Origin: a virus
IMG/VR virus record: IMGVR_UViG_3300035390_000028
Coordinates: 1 to 47,886 of that record
Strand: one strand, 5' to 3'
Length of the DNA stretch: 47,886 nucleotides
Made by a program: the position numbers and the translations under genes. Position 1 is the first letter of the stretch. Each line of letters opens with the position of its first letter. The notes under the pieces were generated by a model. The model saw only the letters and a list, made by a program, of their open reading frames with translations. It did not search any database and had not been told where the DNA came from. Positions 25,712-34,539 of the stretch are shown here, one piece after another.

Positions 25712-28700
25712 ATGGATAAATATAAAATTGATATAAATTTTGTGAATAAAACTAGTGATGATGTAGTAAATACTTTTCATTATGAAAACATATTAGCTAC
25801 AAGTTTTACTAAGCATACAGCAACTGGAATAGATGGACATGAACAATCAACTTTGAATGTAACTCTTAAACCAGATGAAGTATTATTTAGAGCATTATTA
25901 AATAACAAAAGAACTTATGAAATTCAAGTAATAGTAACTGTAAATGATACTAATTATTTTACTGGAATTATGAGAGATACAATCTCTTACAACATTAACG
26001 AAGCTCTTCAACCAATCAGTTTTCAAGTTTTAGATTACAGCTATAAGTTAGAAACTAAACCTCTTACGAAATCAATTTTGTATGACTTCCCAGTTAAGAT
26101 ATATAATGGCTCTGTTGATGGTGATGAAGTTGATATTATTACAACTCTTGTAGCAGCTACTGGAATTGATGTATCAAATTTAAGACTTACTTCAATCTTA
26201 GACCCAAACTTTAAGATTGGATATTTCAAGATAGATACTGATGAAACTTATGCAGATATGTTAGATGATTTATGCGAACAATATGGTTTATCTTATTACT
26301 TTAAAAATGGTAATGAAATCAAACTTGTTAATTTGTTCCCAGAAACAATTGTTCCAGCCTACACTCTTACAGACTCTCAACTTTTACAACCTTTAACAAT
26401 AGAGAAACAGGAAATAGAAGAAGATGGTGTAACAGTTACTTGGAAGAAAACAGCAGTAAAATCTGACAGATATGTTTTCAGACAGTTCTCAGAACCAGAA
26501 GATGAAGAATTAATTGTAAATGGTTACTATTTCCCAGCTAATGCTAACAATGAAGAAACTTATCAAACTCTTTCTAATGTTCAAGATATAAAGACAAAAT
26601 TAATTGATACATCAAATGAGCGTGTAATATTCTTAGCTGAAGAAGGTGTAAATTTATCTTATGAAAATTATGATACATCACTAAAAGCAAGAGTATATTT
26701 TAAAAATAATGCAACAGACTTAACATCAAAACATTTATATAACTTTGATATTAAGGCTGATATTGTTACGCTCTCTGAAGAATATACTCATACTATTTCT
26801 GGAGATAACATTCAAGAATTTGATGGTAGTTATATTGATTCAAAAGCAGAAGCTGAATATTTAGCTAACATCATTAAATCAAAACAAGAGAATCAAATCT
26901 ACAAGCTAAATTTCTCTTCAAAATTTAAGTATAATGTTGGACAATTTATTCAAATTTCAGATACAACAACTGGAATAAATCTAATTGTATTTATTGAAAC
27001 ACAAGATAAAACAGCAAACAATCCTATTTATAGTTATACAGGAACATCAGCTAGTAATTTAACTTTTGTTACTTCAACATTTTCTTCAACAGTTCCCTCA
27101 GATTCATTTTCAAGTACCTCAGAAGTTGAAACATTAACAAACAAACTAAATGAATTAAATGAAGAAGTAGACTCTACAACTGGAAGTATAAGGTCTATTG
27201 AAGATAATTTACTTGGAATAATTACAAGAGTATCTGAAACTGAAAGTGATACTGTATCAATAGTTTCTGAACTTTCAACTCAAGCTAGTTCTATTGCTTC
27301 TAATAAAACATCAATAGAAACTAGTCTAGCAACAGTTAAAACTGAACTTGAAGGAAGTGTAACTTCTTTAAATACAGAACTTTCAACTCAAGCAAGTACA
27401 ATAACTTTAAATAAAACTGATATAGAAACAGCTCTTGATAACGCAAAAGATGAAATAGATAATTCCATAACTGAAGCAAAATCAGCTATAACTTCATTGA
27501 ACTCTGATGTTGATGATATTAATAATTTAGCTACAGCTCAAGGACTTTCAATATCACAGAACGCAACAGACATTGCTTTGAAAGCTAATCAAACTAGTTT
27601 AAATTCTACTAACGGAAACGTTATTTCAAATACTTCAGCTATTGGAGTTAATGCTACAGCAATTACTTCTAAAGTAAGTCAAACTGATTATAATACTCTT
27701 TCTGGAACAGTAAGCTCTAATGGAACTATTATTTCACAGAACGCTTCAGATATTACTTCAGTAGCTTCAAGAGTAAGTTCTAATGAAGGAGATATTTCAA
27801 CTGCAAATACTTCTATAACTCAAAACGCTACAGCTATTGGATTGAAAGCTAGTCAAATTAATTTAAATTCTACTAACGGAAATGTTTCAAGCAACACTTC
27901 TTCAATAGGTGTTAATGCTACAGCAATTATTTCTAAAGCTAATCAAACAGATTTGAATAAAGCTACAGGAGATATTGCTTCCAATGGAACTTCTATAACT
28001 CAAAACGCTACTGCTATTACTTCAGCAGTAACAAGATTAACTAATGTAGAAGGAGTTAATACTTCACAAGGAACTTCGATAACTCAAAACGCATCAGGAA
28101 TTACTTCTCTAGCAACAAGATTAACTAATGCAGAAGGAGTGAATACTTCACAAGGAACTTCGATAACTCAAAACGCATCAGGAATTACTTCTCTAGCAAC
28201 AAGATTAACTAATGCAGAAGGAGTGAATACTTCCCAAGCTACAGTTATTTCACAGAACGCTGATAATATTGAATTGAAAGCAACTAAGACAGAAGTTAAT
28301 ACTCTATCTGGAACAGTAAGTTCACAAGGAACTTCTATCACAGCTAATTCTACGGCTATAGGATTGAAAGCTAGTCAAACAGATTTAAACTCTGCTACTG
28401 GGGATATTTCAACTAATGAAACTGCTATAACTCAAAACGCTGATGATATTACTTCAGTAGCTTCAAGAGTAACTAGTACTGAAGGAACTATAACTTCTAA
28501 TACTTCTTCAATTTCTCAAAACGCTACAGACATTACTTCTAAGGTTAGCCAAATTGAAGTTGATACTTCAATATCAAATGCGAAATCAGATAATCATGGT
28601 TACAAATATCATGTTAATATTACTGTAAATGGTGATAGTGATAAAATGTATCCAGTTGTTATTAAGGCTGGAGACCAAAGTGTAAAAAGAGATATCCTTG

Positions 28701-31174
28701 TAACTAGGTTATATTATGAAACAGCTCCACCAGATTGGTATACTTCAACTCATAAGGGTGGTTTAACCTTAAAACTTAAAGCTAACTTTGGTGGTTGGGG
28801 TGGAGCTAACTATGGTTGGGAAGTTCATGAACTTGAAGAAATGTATTCAAAAATGTTTGGTGGTTGTGTAAATACCATGAGTAATATGGCTTTTGCTGTA
28901 TTTCTTAGAGGTGGTGGAGCTGTTTATCATTTATATAGCGACCAAAGTTTAACTACTGAAAAATATACAGGAATTTCTCCTCAAATTTGTTATGATAATG
29001 AACTACTTGGAGAAACAGGAATTTATAGTTGGAATGCTCCAGATGCTAAAACTTTTAAATCATTGAAGCCAGATACATTACAAGATAGTGATACAGAAGC
29101 AATAAAAATTAGAAAGTTTATTAAACTATCACAAACTAATTCAACTTCTATTACTCAAAACGCTTCAAGCATTACTTCATTAGCTTCAAGAGTTACAGAA
29201 ACAGAAAGTGATATTTCTTCACAAGCTACTTCAATCTCTCAAAACGCTTCAAACATTGCTTTGAAAGCTAGTCAAACTAGCTTAAATACAGCTACAGGAA
29301 ATATCACTTCTAATACTTCAGCAATTGGAATTAACTCAAGTGCTATAACTTCTGCTGTATCAAGAATTTCAAGTGTAGAGGGAGTTAATACTTCACAAGG
29401 AACGTCAATAAGTCAGAACGCAACAGCTATTACTTCAAAAGCTTCAACTTCTGCTTTAAACACAGTAGACGGAAAAACTAATACAAACGCTGCTGCAATA
29501 ACTCAAAACGCTGACGATATTACAGCAGTAGTAAGTTCTGTTTCAGCTAATGGAGAATCTATTAGTGCTTCAGAATCTGTAGCAGAAATTAACTCTGATA
29601 ATATTTCCTTAAATACTATTGCAATAAATACTGCTGATGGAATTATCACAAGTCATACTTCTGCAATAGAAGCTAACACTGCTGGAATTAAGCTTAAAGT
29701 TAGCTATACAAACTCAGAAGGAAACCTTGCAAGTGATGCTAGTATTAAAGTTCTAGCTGATGCTAACGATGCTTCTAAGATAATTTTAGATGCTGAAGAA
29801 ATTCTATTAGAAGGAAGTGTAAAAGCTTCTAAGATTGATGTTGATAATTTATTTTCTAAGACAATAACAGTTAATGGAGATGATGGAGTTATTAAATCAG
29901 CAAACTTTGGAACTGGAACTGGTTCTGGATTTAGTTTAGATTCAACAGGACTACTACAAGCAAGAGAAGCAATCTTAAAAAATATCCGTATTGAAGTTGG
30001 TGATGAAAACGATAAACTATTCTGGGTTCAAAAAGGACAAGACGGAACTTCTCATACAATTTCAGCTAGTTCTCCTAGAAGATTTAGCATTGATGAACAA
30101 CTTACTGATTACCATTCAGCAATAGTTTATGATGGACAATCTGGAACAAACTCTGGAATAAATAAAAATATAGAAACAGTTGCAAGTGGTAATACTAATG
30201 TAACTGATTTAACTATAACAATTCCTACAGCAATGGAACTAACTTTCTACTTGCACGAAGGAGTAGAATTACTTGGTTGGCAGACTGTTGTAAAAAATGG
30301 AACAACTGTATTTACTGGTTCTCCAACAACACAAACTTATACAGCAACTTTTGCTGCTAATGATGTAGTACAAATTACTGGTGGATATCGTTCAGACATA
30401 GCTACAATGCAAGTTGCTGTTCCAACTTATTTTCCACCTCAAACTATAACTATGAATGGTGAAGTATATATTATACAGCAAGGCTATTGGGGAGTAGTTT
30501 ACCATACAGAGAGTTATGAAGTAGTAAGCTATTGTTATATCACTCCAGATAATGTTCAAACAACTTCTGGTGGTAGTGTATTATTTACTACAGGAAATAC
30601 AGTAACAACTACTGTAAATGATTTAACTCACAGAACAATAACAGCAACTATTAAAGAATACTTTCCAATATCTAATGTATCTAATAAATCATTAAGTATT
30701 GGTGGAGTAAGTGTAGTTAATAAATACACAAACATGAATAGTTTCGTTGGAGCAGTTACAGACAAAGACACTCTTTTTAAAATTGATACCGATAATTCTA
30801 CTCTCTATGAATATGGAGTAGTAAAAGATTTTAGGTATATCAGCGTTTCTAGTGCAAATGTTTTAACATTCATTGATGAAAATGATAATGCGTTTACAAC
30901 TAACGTAGATGGAGTTTCAAACTCAAGTTTAACTACAGAGTTTTTACCTAATATGAGTTGGGGTTTGTATAATGGAACAATTAAAGTATTCGATGAAGAA
31001 AGAGGTATCATTTGTGATACATTGCTTCCATTCGTTTCAAATGGTGCAACAACTTCAAATATAGGTAGTGCAGTTTCTAAGTTTGCGGAAATTCATACAG
31101 TTGAAATTCACGCAACAGATATTTATTCAACTGGAACTAGTGGACAGTTTCATGGAAAGGTTTACGCAAGCTAA
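25712..31174 (+). CDS. Tail-tip / fibre protein with repeat stalk and inserted domain
   Basis: A 1820-residue protein. Residues 1-460 look like a tail-hub domain. Residues 480-955 are a stalk of 28-residue coiled-coil repeats (consensus SITQNASGITSLATRLTNAE). Residues about 957-1136 are a different, Gly/Trp-rich domain (FGGWGGANYGWEVHELEEMY) spliced into the stalk. The stalk resumes to about 1330, then a gpJ-like segment (ASKIDVDNLFSKTI, GVIKSANF) leads to a beta-rich C-terminal domain. It probably binds the host receptor. The coding DNA holds a perfect 84-bp tandem duplication at 28061-28228. Confidence 0.8.
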   Translation: MDKYKIDINFVNKTSDDVVNTFHYENILATSFTKHTATGIDGHEQSTLNVTLKPDEVLFRALLNNKRTYEIQVIVTVNDTNYFTGIMRDTISYNINEALQPISFQVLDYSYKLETKPLTKSILYDFPVKIYNGSVDGDEVDIITTLVAATGIDVSNLRLTSILDPNFKIGYFKIDTDETYADMLDDLCEQYGLSYYFKNGNEIKLVNLFPETIVPAYTLTDSQLLQPLTIEKQEIEEDGVTVTWKKTAVKSDRYVFRQFSEPEDEELIVNGYYFPANANNEETYQTLSNVQDIKTKLIDTSNERVIFLAEEGVNLSYENYDTSLKARVYFKNNATDLTSKHLYNFDIKADIVTLSEEYTHTISGDNIQEFDGSYIDSKAEAEYLANIIKSKQENQIYKLNFSSKFKYNVGQFIQISDTTTGINLIVFIETQDKTANNPIYSYTGTSASNLTFVTSTFSSTVPSDSFSSTSEVETLTNKLNELNEEVDSTTGSIRSIEDNLLGIITRVSETESDTVSIVSELSTQASSIASNKTSIETSLATVKTELEGSVTSLNTELSTQASTITLNKTDIETALDNAKDEIDNSITEAKSAITSLNSDVDDINNLATAQGLSISQNATDIALKANQTSLNSTNGNVISNTSAIGVNATAITSKVSQTDYNTLSGTVSSNGTIISQNASDITSVASRVSSNEGDISTANTSITQNATAIGLKASQINLNSTNGNVSSNTSSIGVNATAIISKANQTDLNKATGDIASNGTSITQNATAITSAVTRLTNVEGVNTSQGTSITQNASGITSLATRLTNAEGVNTSQGTSITQNASGITSLATRLTNAEGVNTSQATVISQNADNIELKATKTEVNTLSGTVSSQGTSITANSTAIGLKASQTDLNSATGDISTNETAITQNADDITSVASRVTSTEGTITSNTSSISQNATDITSKVSQIEVDTSISNAKSDNHGYKYHVNITVNGDSDKMYPVVIKAGDQSVKRDILVTRLYYETAPPDWYTSTHKGGLTLKLKANFGGWGGANYGWEVHELEEMYSKMFGGCVNTMSNMAFAVFLRGGGAVYHLYSDQSLTTEKYTGISPQICYDNELLGETGIYSWNAPDAKTFKSLKPDTLQDSDTEAIKIRKFIKLSQTNSTSITQNASSITSLASRVTETESDISSQATSISQNASNIALKASQTSLNTATGNITSNTSAIGINSSAITSAVSRISSVEGVNTSQGTSISQNATAITSKASTSALNTVDGKTNTNAAAITQNADDITAVVSSVSANGESISASESVAEINSDNISLNTIAINTADGIITSHTSAIEANTAGIKLKVSYTNSEGNLASDASIKVLADANDASKIILDAEEILLEGSVKASKIDVDNLFSKTITVNGDDGVIKSANFGTGTGSGFSLDSTGLLQAREAILKNIRIEVGDENDKLFWVQKGQDGTSHTISASSPRRFSIDEQLTDYHSAIVYDGQSGTNSGINKNIETVASGNTNVTDLTITIPTAMELTFYLHEGVELLGWQTVVKNGTTVFTGSPTTQTYTATFAANDVVQITGGYRSDIATMQVAVPTYFPPQTITMNGEVYIIQQGYWGVVYHTESYEVVSYCYITPDNVQTTSGGSVLFTTGNTVTTTVNDLTHRTITATIKEYFPISNVSNKSLSIGGVSVVNKYTNMNSFVGAVTDKDTLFKIDTDNSTLYEYGVVKDFRYISVSSANVLTFIDENDNAFTTNVDGVSNSSLTTEFLPNMSWGLYNGTIKVFDEERGIICDTLLPFVSNGATTSNIGSAVSKFAEIHTVEIHATDIYSTGTSGQFHGKVYAS
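28061..28228 (+). repeat. Perfect 84-bp tandem duplication in the tail-fibre stalk
   Basis: Two directly adjacent copies of an 84-base unit (28 codons) are identical base for base; each begins ACTTCACAAGGAACTTC. It equals one stalk repeat, so the change is one repeat longer or shorter without a frameshift. Neighbouring repeats are related but diverged, which marks this as the newest expansion. Confidence 0.85.
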
Positions 31175-31186
31175 AGGAGAAAAGGA

Positions 31187-31708
31187 ATGGCATGGAATGT
31201 AGGAGATGAAATCTCAGCATCAAAATTAAATAGTGAAAATTATGTTGCAAGTAATACGCAATACATAGGTAATAACGAAAATGATACAGAAACAATTGTT
31301 AGATACATGCACAAACCAGCCAGTTCAAATACGCATATAGCAAAATTGTATATGCATGCTTTGGATGGCTGGTTTGGAGTTGGTTCATATCACTATGTGA
31401 AATTATATCAAAGTAATTCTAGTGGAACAACTGGAACATTATTATTTTCAAAACAATGGTCTGGGCATCAAGATTATATAACCTATTATCTTGATGGAAG
31501 TTTGTTGCCAGCTTCGGGCTGGTATAAATTCACTATACAGCAAATTAACAAAGCTGGTGGCGAACATATGGATATTGCTGTTTATGGATATCCAATGAGT
31601 GCAATATCACAACATGAACTAGTTGAATATAGTTCAACTGGAAGTAGAATTCATGGTTCAGAATTAAGTGCTACAAAATTAAACGAGCATTATATAACAA
31701 CATTATAG
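31187..31708 (+). CDS. Tail-fibre-associated protein, possible carbohydrate binding
   Basis: A 173-residue protein. The start WNVGDEISASKLNSENY is the pattern found at the N-terminus of many small tail-fibre proteins. The rest is beta-rich with aromatic clusters (WFGVGSYHYVKLYQ, YYLDGSLLPASGWYKFTI), like a jelly-roll. The C-terminus repeats the SRIHGSELSATKLNEHY pattern. AAAGGAGAAAAGG precedes the ATG, 12 bases after the fibre stop. Confidence 0.55.
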   Translation: MAWNVGDEISASKLNSENYVASNTQYIGNNENDTETIVRYMHKPASSNTHIAKLYMHALDGWFGVGSYHYVKLYQSNSSGTTGTLLFSKQWSGHQDYITYYLDGSLLPASGWYKFTIQQINKAGGEHMDIAVYGYPMSAISQHELVEYSSTGSRIHGSELSATKLNEHYITTL

Positions 31709-31717
31709 GAGAAAAAA

Positions 31718-32038
31718 ATGTATTTATTAGTAAAAAAGGACGGAGAAGAAGTTCTTAATTTAGAACTAAGTAGAGTTTTGTTAAACGGAAACGAATTAAC
31801 ATTAGCAATTAAAGAACAAAATTATAAAACAATAGGATTAAATGTTAATTCTGTTTATACAATTTCTGTAGTAAACGAAACAGAAAATTTAAGTATTCCA
31901 GAGGAATACGGAATTTATAGAAGTTATACTTATTCAGTTAGCGAAACTGTATCATCTATAACAAACGAAGATGGGACTATAACAAAAACCACAATTCCGT
32001 TCGTTTCAGCTAACCAATTACTGTTCACAACTCTTTAG
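31718..32038 (+). CDS. Hypothetical protein of tail module
   Basis: A 106-residue small beta-type protein with no family I recognise. ATAGGAGAAAAAA precedes the ATG, 9 bases after the upstream stop. It is the last gene before the lysis unit and is probably a fibre chaperone or accessory. Confidence 0.5.
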   Translation: MYLLVKKDGEEVLNLELSRVLLNGNELTLAIKEQNYKTIGLNVNSVYTISVVNETENLSIPEEYGIYRSYTYSVSETVSSITNEDGTITKTTIPFVSANQLLFTTL

Positions 32039-32054
32039 AAAAAGCTCTTCTAAC

Positions 32055-32070
32055 ACACTTGTTATAAGAC
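32055..32070 (+). promoter_or_regulatory. Phage promoter-like motif upstream of lysis genes
   Basis: ACACTTGTTATAAGAC, the TATAAG variant shared with the copy at 11428, 16 bases before the first lysis-unit ATG. Confidence 0.5.
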
Positions 32071-32086
32071 TAAAGGAAGATTTTGA

Positions 32087-32467
32087 ATGAATGAAAATGA
32101 TATAAAAATTGTAGAAAATGCAAAAGAAATAGAAAAGATAAACGAGAGGTTTAGTTTAATGATGGAGAGGTTAGAAGAGAAGATGGATGATTTAAATAAA
32201 AATATGAATACAGGCTTTTCTGACCTTCACAAAAAAATTTCTGGGTTAGAAGAGAAGTTCGATGCTGTTGATAAGAAAGTTGACAACATTGAAAAGGAAC
32301 TACCAACAAAAGTAGAAAAGATAGTGGCTTATGAATTTGTCAGCCACAAGAAAGATGGATACTACAAGTTTGCGAATTGGATAAAATTTTCATTGGTTGG
32401 AAGTTGTGTAATCGTAGTAGCTGGGAAATTAGTTTGGGAATTTATCTCAAAAACAATAGGATGTTAA
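32087..32467 (+). CDS. Coiled-coil single-TM protein of lysis cassette (XhlA-like)
   Basis: A 126-residue protein. Residues 1-85 form a coiled coil (heptads such as NINERFSLMMERLEEKMDDL) and 100-118 is one membrane segment (FSLVGSCVIVVAGKLVWEF). This layout matches XhlA/haemolysin-like lysis partners. AAAGGAAGATTTTG precedes the ATG. It is followed 1 base later by the holin candidate. Confidence 0.6.
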   Translation: MNENDIKIVENAKEIEKINERFSLMMERLEEKMDDLNKNMNTGFSDLHKKISGLEEKFDAVDKKVDNIEKELPTKVEKIVAYEFVSHKKDGYYKFANWIKFSLVGSCVIVVAGKLVWEFISKTIGC

Positions 32468-32468
32468 A

Positions 32469-32660
32469 ATGGCAAAAAATATAACACTGGCAATGATATT
32501 AATAATTTTCGGAGTTGGTCTTGTAGGAAGTTTTATTACAACTTTCAACATGATTGGATTCATAGCATTTATAAAAGGATTCTCCACAATGTATATTCCT
32601 CTTATAGCAAGTATTGGATTCAACTCTGGATTGAAAAAGATGAAGGAAAAAAAGGAGTGA
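32469..32660 (+). CDS. Candidate holin
   Basis: A 63-residue protein with two membrane segments (LAMILIIFGVGLVGSFI and FSTMYIPLIASIGF) and a strongly basic C-terminus, the usual form of class II holins. It lies between the XhlA-like gene and the spanin-like pair, so the cassette is holin plus spanins. Confidence 0.6.
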   Translation: MAKNITLAMILIIFGVGLVGSFITTFNMIGFIAFIKGFSTMYIPLIASIGFNSGLKKMKEKKE

Positions 32661-32662
32661 TA

Positions 32663-33031
32663 ATGAATGAATGGTTTAAAAAGAATTGGAAGTATCTTAC
32701 TGCTTTCTTGTCTGGTATTGTTGCCCTTATCGGCTTCAACAGAATTAGACTTCCTAAACAATCTCAGTCTGGAAATGAATACGATGGAAACAACGTGGAA
32801 CAACTTAGAGATACAGTTGGAAACACAGAACAGCAAGTTGAATCTATTAGACAGTCAAACGCTGAACTTACAAACTCAATCTCAGAAACAAGAGATACGG
32901 TTAGCGAACTTAGAGCTGACAGTGGAGACATTAACTCCACAAGTCGAGAGCTTGGAAACTCAATTAGTAGAATCCAATCTCTCATTGACGAAGAAAGAAA
33001 AAGAATTACTGAACTTGAGAAACTGGAATAA
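32663..33031 (+). CDS. Inner-membrane spanin-like protein (Rz-type)
   Basis: About 122 residues. I place the start at the ATG at 32663, 5 bases after AAAGGAG, rather than at an in-frame GTG at 32657 that overlaps the ribosome site. Residues 10-24 are a membrane anchor (YLTAFLSGIVALIGF); the rest is a long periplasmic coiled coil (VEQLRDTVGNTEQQVESI and similar). This is the architecture of i-spanins, which bridge to an outer-membrane partner and disrupt the outer membrane. It overlaps the +1-frame gene from 32667 to 33031. Confidence 0.55.
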   Translation: MNEWFKKNWKYLTAFLSGIVALIGFNRIRLPKQSQSGNEYDGNNVEQLRDTVGNTEQQVESIRQSNAELTNSISETRDTVSELRADSGDINSTSRELGNSISRIQSLIDEERKRITELEKLE

Positions 33032-33095
33032 TATACTTCTTGGTGGAGTACTAATTGGAGTCTCAGTTTTATCATTAATTGTACTAATTGATTAA
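32667..33095 (+). CDS. Overlapping +1-frame exported coiled-coil protein, probable second spanin
   Basis: A 142-residue protein. It starts four bases after the i-spanin start, in the +1 frame, using the same ribosome site at 9-base spacing. It has a signal peptide (LKRIGSILLLSCLVLLPLSA), a 90-residue coiled coil, and a C-terminal membrane segment (LLGGVLIGVSVLSLIVL). Cys15 in LLSC could be a lipobox, but hydrophobic residues continue after it, so I cannot say it is a lipoprotein. In Rz/Rz1 pairs the outer gene is nested in another frame; here the overlap is 365 bases, nearly the whole i-spanin gene, and both frames are open. Confidence 0.5.
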   Translation: MNGLKRIGSILLLSCLVLLPLSASTELDFLNNLSLEMNTMETTWNNLEIQLETQNSKLNLLDSQTLNLQTQSQKQEIRLANLELTVETLTPQVESLETQLVESNLSLTKKEKELLNLRNWNNILLGGVLIGVSVLSLIVLID

Positions 33096-33130
33096 TACCC
33101 TTCTCTAAACTTCAACTATCAATTCATATT

Positions 33131-33163
33131 AAGAAAGGAATCATTAACTTGGTTTCTTTTTTT
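33131..33163 (+). terminator. Possible terminator at prophage right end
   Basis: AAGAAA...TTTCTT hairpin with a seven-T run, 36 bases after the last phage gene. The stem is AT-only, so it is weak. Confidence 0.35.
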
Positions 33164-33166
33164 CGT

Positions 33167-33460
33167 AAAAATGTAGACAAATAAGATAAAATACTATTAC
33201 AATAAGCAAGTGATTATTCAATTATCTTTTACTATAAGTTTACTTTTTAGCTAATAAAAAAGGAACTTATTTCTTCCTAGAAGGGAAATTCAAAACCCTA
33301 AAATCTAAACTTCAAACTCAGAAAATTTTAATATAATATAATGTAAGTTATTGTAATATTTTGTGTAATAGTCTGTTACACTTTATTTGCTATAGTAAAT
33401 GCACTTTTATTATACTAATATATGTAATTTATTCCGTAAATTATTCATAAGTGTTACCAT
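33167..33460. other. Non-coding AT-rich segment, likely right prophage edge
   Basis: I find no gene. A dyad GTGTAA...TTACAC at 33363-33381 could be an integrase-arm or operator site. The right attachment site should be in or near this stretch; I could not identify a core repeat. Confidence 0.35.
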
Positions 33461-33905
33461 TACAGATTTCATTCTTTGAAAAGCATAAATTGTTCAGTCC
33501 TTCGTAAGATTCCAACTTACTACTATGACCTCGGCTGACTACTAATCTTGCATACCTCATGGGCTTGTCTTTAGTTTTGGTCGATATTGCAGACTCTCAG
33601 ACACATACGATTAGTCCTCTCATGTTAAGTTTGATAGCTTCTTAATCTCATGTAGCCATTTGCTTTACTCAATATACTCTCAGAATGGACTTTATCAAAT
33701 TAAGCTAACTTATCCATATATTAAGCCTAAACAAATTTCTATACGTTGGCTCAAGACCTCGCCTCCAGCTTCCTTCACACGTAGCTTCACAGTAACGCAC
33801 TTGCTCTTGGCTAGCGATTATAACTACATCTTTCCAGTAGCTCCGAGTACACGCAGTGGGATTGCACCACCTAGTTATCAAACATGCATGACAACCAAAA
33901 AGTAA
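33461..33905 (-). other. GC-rich relic resembling part of a group II intron
   Basis: This block is clearly higher in GC than both neighbours and has no intact gene. On the minus strand it reads GGTGCAATCCCA, GTGTACTCGGAGC, GTGAAGGAAGCTGGAGGCG and later a short frame with RYARLVVSRGHSSK. Those strings resemble the RNA domain I and pre-maturase regions of bacterial group II introns as I remember them. There is no reverse-transcriptase gene, so it would be a truncated copy. I am not certain; a remnant of another mobile element is possible. Confidence 0.35.
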
Positions 33906-33906
33906 A

Positions 33907-33936
33907 GTTGCCAAATATTATAAAATAATTGGCAAC
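33907..33936 (-). terminator. Terminator of the cas operon
   Basis: GTTGCCAA...TTGGCAAC dyad about 15 bases after the csy4 stop in the minus direction, followed on that strand by TTTACTTTTT. It ends the six-gene cas operon. Confidence 0.6.
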
Positions 33937-33951
33937 TTCTATAGAAGGATT

Positions 33952-34539
33952 CTAAAAACAAGGAACAGTTGCGTCTTTTGAAAGTCCGTAACTATTAAAT
34001 AATCCATCTCTAAATTCTGATTTTTCCTGCTTTATGTACAATATGTAGTAATTACTATTGCTATTACTTTTCAATCTTACAAAAGGCAGGTTATTATCTT
34101 TTTCTTCATAATTAACATACAAATCACATGCTTCATCATATTCAATATTATGACGCTTAGAATATCTTCTAACTAATTTTTCTTTGTTGTCCTTTATCTG
34201 AACTCTAGAAAAATTAACAAATCCGATTTCTGAAGGCACATCTCTTATTTTTGTAATATGAATATAATCCAACAACTTTGATAATCTACTCGTTAAACCA
34301 ACTTTCTCAAATTGAATTTCTGATAGATAAAAGATTCTTATTTTATCACCTAAAGTAAAATTATCAAGACAATATTTAGGGAATGAAATAGCTACATTGG
34401 ATTCCCCTTTACATTTTAATTCTGAAAATATTTTATGCAATTCTTCATACACTTTACATAATAAAAAATCTGTACTAATTTCCTCAGAAGATATCAATGT
34501 AATTTCTTGGTAAAAATTAAACTTATTTTGAGACTTCAC
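33952..34539 (-). CDS. cas6f: Type I-F crRNA endonuclease Cas6f (Csy4)
   Basis: About 195 residues, starting at the GTG at 34539 because the GGGGAGG ribosome site lies 9 bases upstream; an in-frame GTG at 34548 is too close to it. It cleaves the repeat RNA and stays bound to the hairpin. EELHKIF holds the catalytic His (residue 35 from this start), followed by NVAISFPKY. The C-terminus YGLSKDATVPCF is the conserved Cas6f ending. It overlaps csy3 by 17 bases. Confidence 0.9.
   Translation of the reverse strand: MKSQNKFNFYQEITLISSEEISTDFLLCKVYEELHKIFSELKCKGESNVAISFPKYCLDNFTLGDKIRIFYLSEIQFEKVGLTSRLSKLLDYIHITKIRDVPSEIGFVNFSRVQIKDNKEKLVRRYSKRHNIEYDEACDLYVNYEEKDNNLPFVRLKSNSNSNYYILYIKQEKSEFRDGLFNSYGLSKDATVPCF

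Noticed and set aside
33660-33914. Short frames on both strands in the GC-rich block
   Set aside because: No ribosome site and no credible protein; they follow the sequence of a probable RNA-type relic.
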